64,000 nucleotides of DNA from Cheilinus undulatus (taxonomy: Eukaryota > Chordata > Actinopteri > Labriformes > Labridae): assembly GCF_018320785.1 (NCBI RefSeq), contig NC_054875.1:7264132-7328131 (forward strand). The letters are read 5' to 3'. The notes under the pieces are model-generated. The model saw only the letters and a list, made by a program, of their open reading frames with translations. It ran no database searches and was not told the DNA's origin. Within the stretch, counting starts at the first letter, position 1. Every line of letters begins with the position of its first letter. Below, in pieces: positions 59,001 to 64,000 of the stretch. Both the position numbers and the translations under genes were made by a program.

Positions 59001-60372
59001 AGTCCAAAAAAAGTTCTGTTTTTCTCAGCTCTCTATAAACTGTAAAATTACTTAAAGTTGGATCACATGACCCCCCTCTGAGGGCTTAATCCAATTAGAA
59101 CTCCTTGGGTTTTGCAGAATTTTTAAAAATTGCTATCAATTCTCCTATTCTGATTCAAAAATGATCTGCCAAGATTCATAGCTTTACGATTGTTAAAAAG
59201 AAACTTCCTGTTTCATGGTGAACAAAAAAAATCGCCCTATGTTTTTTGATGTAACTCAAGCTTAAGATGACTTGAACCCACTGTCATTTGTAAAAAGACA
59301 ACAACAATTAACAACTTTAATATTTCATATCAACATGACATTTGTGGGACAAAAATCCAGTTTTGACAGAGAGTGATTTTTAACAGCGGCATCAGCATAT
59401 TTCGTACATAGACGACTACCTGATATGCCGCTACATTGATGAGTCACCTCGGGGATCTTGGTTTCAAAATAAACTGGGCAATGGGCCTAGTGGAGCCAGT
59501 GCAATGTGCAGAATATCTGGGTCTGAATCTGAATTCCTTCTCTTATCGGTCACTCTTACAGAAGGGAGGTTAACGTCTCACACAGTGACTCGCCCTTTTC
59601 CGTTTGGAGAAAACTATGCCGTTCAGACTGTGCCTGCATCTGCTTGGCATGTTTAGTGGCTCTTTGTCCCTGGAGGACCGTGATAACTCTGAGGGCGGGT
59701 GTCCTGCTAGGGGTGGTGTCATCCAGGGTTACCATGACAACGGACGCTTCCCTGTCAGGTTGGGGAGCAATGCTAATGGGCAGAGCAGTGACCAGCACTT
59801 GGTGCCCTAGACTGGCTCAAGCCCACATAAACATTTTAGAGCTTTGGGCTGTGCTCCTTGCCCTGAAACATTTCCTACAGTTTCTTCAGGGGAAATATGT
59901 GTTGGTAAAAACAGACAATTCTGTCCTCAGTCCTTCCTTGTCTCTCCTAATTTCTCCTGGTACCCCCCCGTACCCTTAAATGGTGGATTAATGAAGAGAC
60001 AAAATGTCCCATGTGAGCAGACTCCCTCCCTCTGGGTCTGGGAGTTACTGAACTGATGGCCCTGTTAAGGTCAGCATCCTGCAGTCTCACTTTACACGGT
60101 ATTCTCAGTGCTTTCCGACCTCAAGTGAAGCTTTCGGAGCATTAAATAGTGACCAGTTCTCAATTAAGGTCACCACTGTTTGACTCTGTGACAAGTCAGC
60201 TACCTATTGGCAAATAATTATGTCTGGAGATCATCAAAAGCCATGAAGGATGAAATTTCATCAATGAAAAACACTGACTAATGACAGACTCGTATGTTAT
60301 GCATGAATATTGAAAAACACATTTTGTTTTTAGGAAAACTTTGACGAAAAGTTCTGATCCACTTCAAATGTT

Positions 60373-60434
<62 letters not shown>

Positions 60435-61722
60435 CAAACACCCACATACACAAACACATAGCCCTTCAACATCTTCAAACTTAAAATACCTCAATGTTAT
60501 GAGTCCCTGTTCGTCTCTGTCTTGTCAAGTTTCCATTGTCTCCGCCGTCTGTATGCATTGCAAGTGGCGGGACCCCCTTTGAAAACGAGATGATTCATCT
60601 CAAGGGGCTATCCCTTCAATAAATACATTTAAAAAGTGTGTTGTCCTTCACTTGTCATGTTCTGTCTTGCATCACTAACTGTAATGGTATGTTTCTTTGT
60701 AGTTACCATACAGTCTTGCTCTTACTGTGAGTGGTCATGACCCTGTTTCTCTTACCTATCCGAACCTCCAGGATCAGATGATGAAATTCAGGATGCCACG
60801 ACTGACCACCAAACTTGAGCGTAATTTTGAACGGTTTCCCTCGCCGTACCACCAGGTGTTTTCTGCTGAGCCCCTGAGTCTCATGGGAAATGTGGTTTTC
60901 ATCAGCCTCATAGTTGACCAGCTTCAGTTGGCAGTGGCCCTTATCAGTGCCTGGAAAAACAAATGGTGAGTTACGAAAGTATTAATTACAGAATAATGTG
61001 TTTATAATTGCAGGGGAAATTGCAACTATCTTTAAAAGAAATGGAGTCGTCAGAAATTACCATGAAGTTTTGCAGATTATGTCAAAGAAACTGGCTATAA
61101 ATTCTAATCCAGCATGTGTCAGAATAATCAGAAGATTTCTGGTCAATAACGCATTTAAAAATGTAAAAACAGATAATTTGGTTGTTTAAATACAAAACCA
61201 AATACCATAAGCCCTAACCATTACTTTGTTTTCTTTTTTCACCTGGTTGAAAGACCCTACGACCAATCATATACCTTTAATTACTTTGCTCATATTACAC
61301 ACATACAGTGTCATGTCATTATAGTTTTATGGGCATCTTAAAGACTTAACTAATGAAAAATAAAACAGTTTAAACACAACTTTATGCTTTCAAAACATAC
61401 ATTTTTGTCATCATTAGAGAAAAGAACTTATGTTAGGCCATAAATTTAACTTCAAAATCTACTTCATAAGTGCTGAGTTTTTATCTGGAAATCATTAGAT
61501 ATCTAATTTACGAAAAGTCTGAGAACTTTATTCATCTACAGTGAAAAAAATAATTTACTGGTAAGAAAATTAAACAAATAACTTTAGACTAGCTTTAACT
61601 CCATTTTGACCTAACTGACAAAGAGGTTACGACAATCCTTAAGAAAGAAAAAGCTCCATATGGAGTATATTTTTCATTGTGAACTCACCACAGATGTTTT
61701 TTGTCTGTTGCATGAATTCCAT
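41055..61722 (-). CDS. Transglutaminase (TGM2/TGM5-like), copy B, complete
   Basis: Coding exons in gene order: 61689-61722, 60756-60950, 57363-57599, 52846-52964, 52621-52749, 52333-52510, 50947-51082, 50647-50750, 49151-49390, 48637-48675, 46061-46078, 44059-44286, 43782-43942, 42220-42359, 41055-41208. Total 2,112 bases, 703 residues, phases consistent. It is the tandem paralogue of copy A: exons 1-9 have identical lengths. Catalytic residues are C288 (YGQCWVFA), H346 ([10 protein letters not shown]) and D369 ([13 protein letters not shown]); the VNCNDD and TDW motifs are present. It should catalyse the same calcium-dependent glutamine-lysine cross-linking. Differences lie mostly in the linker: an 18-base exon 11 (AMMSCSG), a shorter Gly/Ser start of exon 12, and a C-terminus ending SVKN* with TAG then TAA, three residues shorter than copy A. 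Introns are swollen by Tc1, hAT, DIRS and SINE insertions, making the gene twice as long as copy A. The tiny exon 11 and exon 10 need transcript support. Confidence 0.94.
41395..41650. repeat. Inverted duplicate of 19431-19685
   Basis: Reverse-complement match to the 19.5 kb block. Here it lies in intron 14 of copy B, next to AACTAAAACGAACTAAATAA-type simple sequence that is also present at the partner site. Confidence 0.85.
42838..43005 (-). mobile_element. SINE fragment, tRNA-like B box
   Basis: On the minus strand the sequence starts near CCCGGGTCCGAATACAGCC, resembling a tRNA B box. It runs through CATGTCTCTCCCCCACTCTC and GGCACGAAAAGGCCCAAAAA, and ends in an A-rich AAATAAATAAATA tail. 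This is a common teleost SINE-like repeat. The 5' part with the A box is missing. Confidence 0.6.
44880..45070. mobile_element. Dispersed DNA-transposon-like repeat
   Basis: Text GGAAAGTAACTAATTA...GTACTTGTACTTTTTTTAG...ACTTGAGCAC is a familiar teleost repeat (GTACTTTTACTTGAG type). Ends are not defined. It lies in copy B intron 11. Confidence 0.45.
46235..46779. mobile_element. Tc1/mariner-derived element with 27-bp inverted ends
   Basis: Perfect 27-bp inverted repeats (CAGTGCTTAACAAATTTATT... at 46235-46261 and its complement at 46753-46779) are flanked by TA on both sides. Near the right end ATGGTAAAATGTAGAGAGC reads [20 protein letters not shown], like the start of a Tc1-type transposase helix-turn-helix, cut off by the inverted repeat. 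It is an internally deleted copy. Confidence 0.85.
46940..48430 (+). mobile_element. Decayed Tc1-like transposon, split by a hAT insertion
   Basis: ATCATGGGGAAGACTACTGACTT, GACACCCTCCACAAAGAGGG, AGCATATTCA-GAAAAGTTGACTGG and, after an interruption, TCCTGTTTTCAGATGAAAGTAAATTTTG and CCATGTCATCTGCTGCTGTTGG match the transposase region of a common fish Tc1-like element. Many frame breaks make it non-functional. The interruption is the element at 47436-48094; outer ends are approximate (AATATTCTAAT words near 46972 and 48400). Confidence 0.82.
47436..48094. mobile_element. hAT element inside the Tc1-like copy (659 bp)
   Basis: Ends TAGGGCTGGG and TTCAGCCCTA are inverted repeats. A perfect 8-bp target duplication GTCCAGAG lies at 47428-47435 and 48095-48102; removing the insert and one duplicate restores continuous Tc1-like sequence. 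No transposase was seen. Confidence 0.92.
49720..50625. repeat. Dispersed repeat with strong hairpin, copy B intron 8
   Basis: This intron holds GC-rich sequence unlike its surroundings. At 50413-50443 the arms TCCTCCTCTCAGCT and AGCTGAGAGGAGGA (14 bases, 3-base loop) form a perfect hairpin. The neighbouring text (GAGGGCGGAACTTTCTTCCA, GCATAATGTGTCCCCT) looks like a common fish repeat, but I cannot name it. Several open frames cross it; none has a known motif. Confidence 0.6.
51750..52260. repeat. Short inverted repeats in copy B intron 6
   Basis: TTGCAAAGCAGATGGATTCA (51750) and CTGGCGAACCCATCTTGCAAAGC (51787) are imperfect inverted copies. CCAGATGGAT...ATCCATCTGG forms another inverted pair near 52239-52269. 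These are probably ends of a small non-autonomous DNA transposon. The rest of the intron (51083-51750) shows nothing I recognise. Confidence 0.5.
53070..53335. mobile_element. Copy of the abundant fish repeat seen at 35.3-36.0 kb
   Basis: Starts CCTCCGCCAAGGAGGTTATG and ends GGTCTGCGCTCTCCGAGTGC, with the middle matching 35757-36012 in reverse. It lies in copy B intron 3. Confidence 0.7.
53505..54290. mobile_element. hAT-like AT-rich element, relative of 21042-22755
   Basis: Begins GGGGTCAAACTTAGTCAC...GGGCCGGATCC and continues with TCAAAATATGA/TTTAAAATT words in the same order as the copy at 21042. It lacks the 0.9-kb piggyBac-like insert, so it supplies the empty site. Confidence 0.7.
54291..56840. 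other. Rest of copy B intron 3, mostly unrecognised repeats
   Basis: AT-rich sequence with no supported gene. It includes a perfect hairpin at 55801-55842 and, at 55915-56110, TTTATCAAGGGACAGTGTGC...CTGACAAGACATAGTACATA, which looks like a dispersed teleost repeat. Open frames here (e.g. 54528-54755) have no recognisable motif. Confidence 0.45.
55801..55842. repeat. Perfect 18-bp hairpin, 6-base loop
   Basis: AAAACCACTCAAAAACTT (55801-55818), loop CCTGAG, then the exact complement AAGTTTTTGAGTGGTTTT (55825-55842). It lies in copy B intron 3. Confidence 0.9.
56847..57235. mobile_element. Short repeat related to the 12.8-13.7 kb element
   Basis: Starts AGGGATGCATGATATTGGATTTTTGCC and ends GATATCTGACTGATAATATCCCTA, with CCGATA/TATCGG words inside, the hallmark of a common fish hAT-type repeat. 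No clear target duplication was found. Confidence 0.6.
58284..59283. mobile_element. DNA transposon-like element with GTGGGTTCAAGTCA ends
   Basis: The left end GTGGGTTCAAGTCAGCTTAAGCT (58286) and the right end AGCTTAAGATGACTTGAACCCAC (59259-59281) are inverted repeats with one mismatch. The middle (58430-58770) is a GC-richer block of different character and may be a nested insertion. No target duplication was confirmed. Located in copy B intron 2. Confidence 0.7.
59390..60060 (+). mobile_element. DIRS-like retrotransposon fragment (RT-RNase H)
   Basis: Around 59408 the translation reads [13 protein letters not shown], where YIDD is a reverse-transcriptase catalytic box. From about 59730 it reads [20 protein letters not shown] and later [20 protein letters not shown] and VLVKTDNS, an RNase H domain of the DIRS/Ngaro type. 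Frames shift several times, so it is dead. It lies in copy B intron 2. Confidence 0.82.
60374..60427. repeat. AT dinucleotide microsatellite
   Basis: About 26 uninterrupted TA units in copy B intron 2, followed by CACACAAACAC. It is likely polymorphic. Confidence 0.95.
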
Positions 61723-61925
61723 GATCTGACACGAGTAGTCACAAGCAAATGAAGGAATGAAAAGCAGGCACCACCTTTCCACTAAGAAATATCTCATGTA
61801 CTCTTTTATTCTGCGTCATACTGGTTCTTTATTGTATGACAAACCTGAATGAGGTCATGTATTAGCAGCATTGTTTTAAAAAGGAATGAGAAACCCTCAG
61901 GGGAGAGCTGAGTGAGGAATTTAAC
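61723..61925 (-). promoter_or_regulatory. Upstream block of copy B, conserved with copy A
   Basis: Matches 35055-35275 upstream of copy A over about 200 bases, then diverges. It should carry the 5' UTR and proximal promoter. The TATA-like word of copy A is altered here (GATATTTCTTAG). Confidence 0.5.
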
Positions 61926-62061
61926 CGGTACAATCAAACATTATTACTAAAATTGCATTAATGTGACGTGTTTTAACCATCTACTTTTGTAAGGATATGG
62001 TGTGCCTTGAGATTGTGGCTTGATCTTAGGTGTGAAAAAAGGTTTGAAACCACTGATCTAC

Positions 62062-62285
62062 AGTATTCAACATCATCAAAAGATTCAGAGAATCGGAGGA
62101 AATCTCTGTGGGCAAGAGACAAGACTGAAGGTCAATACTGAATGCTTGTGATCTTCAGGCCCTAAAGCGGCACTGCATTAAAAACAGGCATGGTTATGAC
62201 TGGGAAAAACACTGAACAGGCTCAGGAACACTTCCAGGGATCATCGTCTGTCAATACAGTTGGCTGTGCCATCAACAAATGCTTG
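62062..62285 (+). mobile_element. Tc1-like transposase fragment
   Basis: AACATCATCAAAAGATTCAGAGAAT, GTGATCTTCAGGCCCTAAAGCGGCACTGCATTAAAAACAG and CTCAGGAACACTTCCAG are the transposase DNA-binding region of a common fish Tc1 element. It is broken by stops and deletions. Confidence 0.8.
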
Positions 62286-62560
62286 ACAGTGTCTAAAAAT
62301 TATTTGTTGGAATTGAATGAACAGCTGCATTTGCAAAAACTTAATACACAAACAAACCCCCCACCCTTAAACTCATAGTATAGCATGTACTGAGTTAATA
62401 TCAGATTTCTTGTAGTGATTCATTTGCCTTTTTTTTTTAGCTTATTTCAAAAGTTTTAATTATTCTATTCCTTTTCTTAAAGCTTTTTCCCAGAGAGAAA
62501 AGAAATTATGCCTGCATGTTTAAATAAAAAGGTACTAATTAACATTTTTAAGTAATTAGA
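62286..62560 (+). pseudogene. Third copy of the modular locus, first piece
   Basis: Text GTGTCTAAAAATTATTTGTTGGAATTGAATGAACAGCTGC... to CTTTTTCCCAGAGAGAAAAG matches 20286-20530 in unit 1, including the sequence just before and at the exon-like block at 20501. The RRWEGI part is deleted (only ATTATGCCTGCA remains). Another module follows at 63255 after a transposon. Confidence 0.6.
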
Positions 62561-62579
62561 AACACACATGTCGAAATAA

Positions 62580-63235
62580 ACACTGCTGAAAAAAATAAAG
62601 GGTACACATAACCATCACAATGCCAATCCAAATCAATCACACTCCTGGGATATCAGCCTGTCCAGTTAGGAAGCAGCAGTGATTGAATCAGTTTCACCTG
62701 CTGTTGTACTAATGGGACAGACAACAGGTGGAAAGGAGAGGCAATAAGCAAGACAACACCTGTAAAGAAATAGTTCTGAAGGTGGTGTCCCCAGACCATC
62801 TCCCTATCCTCATCCTTTCTGGCAGATTTTTGATTACTTTTGCATTTTCCCAGTGCCCTCACCACTAGTGGTAGCATGAGACGGTATCTGCAACCCACAG
62901 AAGTTGCTCAAGTAGTGCAGCTCATAAAGGATAGCACATTCATGCATGCCATGGCAAGAAGGTTTGCTGTGTTTCCCAGCACACTGGAGGAGATAACAGG
63001 AGACTGGCCAGTACACCAGGAGATGTGGAGGGGGCTGTAGGAGTGCAACAACCCAGCAGCAGGACCGCTATTTGCTCTTTTGTGCAAGGGGAAATAGGAG
63101 GAGAAATGCCAGAGCCCTACAAAATGACGTCCAGTAGGCCACTAATGTGCATGTTTCTGCTCAAACTGTCAGACTCCATGAGGGTGGTAACATCTCCATG
63201 AGGGCCTAACATCCACAAGTGGGGCCTGTGCTCAC
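62580..63235 (+). mobile_element. Tc1/IS630-type transposon fragment
   Basis: Begins near CTGCTGAAAAAAATAAAGGG and contains the transposase start MRRYLQPTEVAQVVQLIKD (62877), then VARRF-like MARRFAVFPSTLEE and a match to ARRPQVGVVLTAQH-type text near 63205. It is a decayed, 3'-truncated copy splitting the unit 3 modular locus. Confidence 0.8.
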
Positions 63236-63254
63236 AGCCCAGCACCATCCAGCC

Positions 63255-63345
63255 CGACTGGCACACAGAAGAGGAAGGAGGACAGAGGAAAGGAAGGGAG
63301 ATGGGAGGGCATTAGGTCTACACACTCTAACTCCAAGGGTAAACC
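63255..63345 (+). pseudogene. Third copy of the modular locus, second module
   Basis: GAAGAGGAAGGAGGACAGAGGA...GGGAGATGGGAGGGCATTAGGTCTAC, then AAGGGTAAAC, aligns with the module at 20684-20782. The frame reads RWEGIRSTHSNSK before the donor-like GTAAAC. It suggests the array continues past the window. Confidence 0.55.
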
Positions 63346-64000
63346 TATCCTTCCATCTTCTTCCGCTTATCTGAGCTCGGATCGCGGGGACAGCAGCCTA
63401 AGCAGGGAAGCCCAGACTTCCCTCTCCCCGGCCACTTCATCCAGCTCTTCCTGGGAGATCCCAAGGCGTTCCCAGGCCAGCTGAGAAACATAGTCTCTCT
63501 AGCGTGTCCTGGGTCTTCCCTGGGGCCTCCTTCCAGTGGGACCTGCCCGGAACACCTCACCAGGGAGGTGTCAAGCAAGCATCCGGACCAGATGCCCGAG
63601 CCACCTCATCTGGTTTCTCTCAACGCGGAGGAGAAGCGGCTTTACTCCGAGTCCCTCCCAGATGGCTGAGCTTCTCATCCTACCTTTAAGGGAGAGCCCA
63701 GACATCCTGTGGAGGAAACTCATTTTGGGCACCTGTATCCGCGATCTTGTTGTTTCGATCACTACTCACAGCTCGTGACCATGGATGAGGGTTTAAATGT
63801 AGATCGACCGGTAAATCGAGAGCTTCGCCTTATGACTCAGCTCTTTCGTCACCACGACAGACTGATGCAGAGACCGTATCACTGCCGACGCCGCCCTAAT
63901 CCACCTGTCGATCTTCCGCTCCATTCTTCCCTCACGTGTGAACAAGACCCTGAGATACTTGAACTCCTCCACTTGGGGCAGGATCTCATTCCCAACCTGG
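63340..64000 (-). mobile_element. LINE reverse-transcriptase C-terminal region, runs off window
   Basis: On the minus strand, broken frames read IETTRSRIQVPKMSFLHRMSG, LRVERNQMRWLGHLVRM, CSGQVPLEGGPREDPGHAR and end DKRKKMEG, the conserved tail of a fish non-LTR retrotransposon protein. The 3' end abuts TTCCATC-type simple sequence at 63340-63360. Stops are present in the frames (for example near 63670 and 63775). A decayed relative is at 30835-31235. Confidence 0.85.

Noticed and set aside
60278..60478. Open frame with a long Tyr-Ile repeat
   Set aside because: It is the AT microsatellite read through.

Overview
The window looks like nuclear DNA of a ray-finned fish, probably an advanced teleost. 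Genes have many short exons with GT-AG introns. The introns and gaps are full of fish-type interspersed repeats (hAT, Tc1/mariner, piggyBac-like, LINE, SINE, LTR, DIRS). The recognisable proteins are vertebrate. No rRNA, tRNA, CRISPR array or prokaryotic operon was seen.

Region 1 (1-15.1 kb, + strand) holds the last 11 coding exons of the HECT ubiquitin ligase ITCH: the whole catalytic domain and the stop codon. Upstream exons lie outside the window. One intron contains three hAT elements nested inside each other, each with its own 8-bp target duplication. Another contains a solo LTR with a 5-bp target duplication. A long 3' UTR candidate follows, to about 15.06 kb.

Region 2 (15.1-19.7 kb) is repeat-rich. 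It carries one arm of an inverted duplication whose other arm is at 36.65-37.83 kb, and a short inverted remnant of a transglutaminase gene at about 18.1 kb.

Region 3 (19.6-61.9 kb) is a tandem array. Each unit pairs a + strand locus of repeated purine-rich exon-like modules (not recognised; reading RRWEGIKSALSSAE) with a convergent, minus-strand transglutaminase gene. Copy A (24,637-35,054) has 15 coding exons and 726 predicted residues. Copy B (41,055-61,722) has 15 coding exons and 703 residues. Both keep the Cys-His-Asp triad (C288, H346, D369), so both are predicted active calcium-dependent protein cross-linking enzymes of the TGM2/TGM5 type. The modular locus is best preserved in unit 1 and decayed in unit 2.

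Region 4 (61.9-64.0 kb) begins a third unit: parts of the modular locus reappear, broken by Tc1-like and LINE fragments. This predicts another transglutaminase copy just beyond the window.

Exon coordinates come from reading splice sites by eye and checking phase and protein similarity from memory of the families. No alignment or database search was run.
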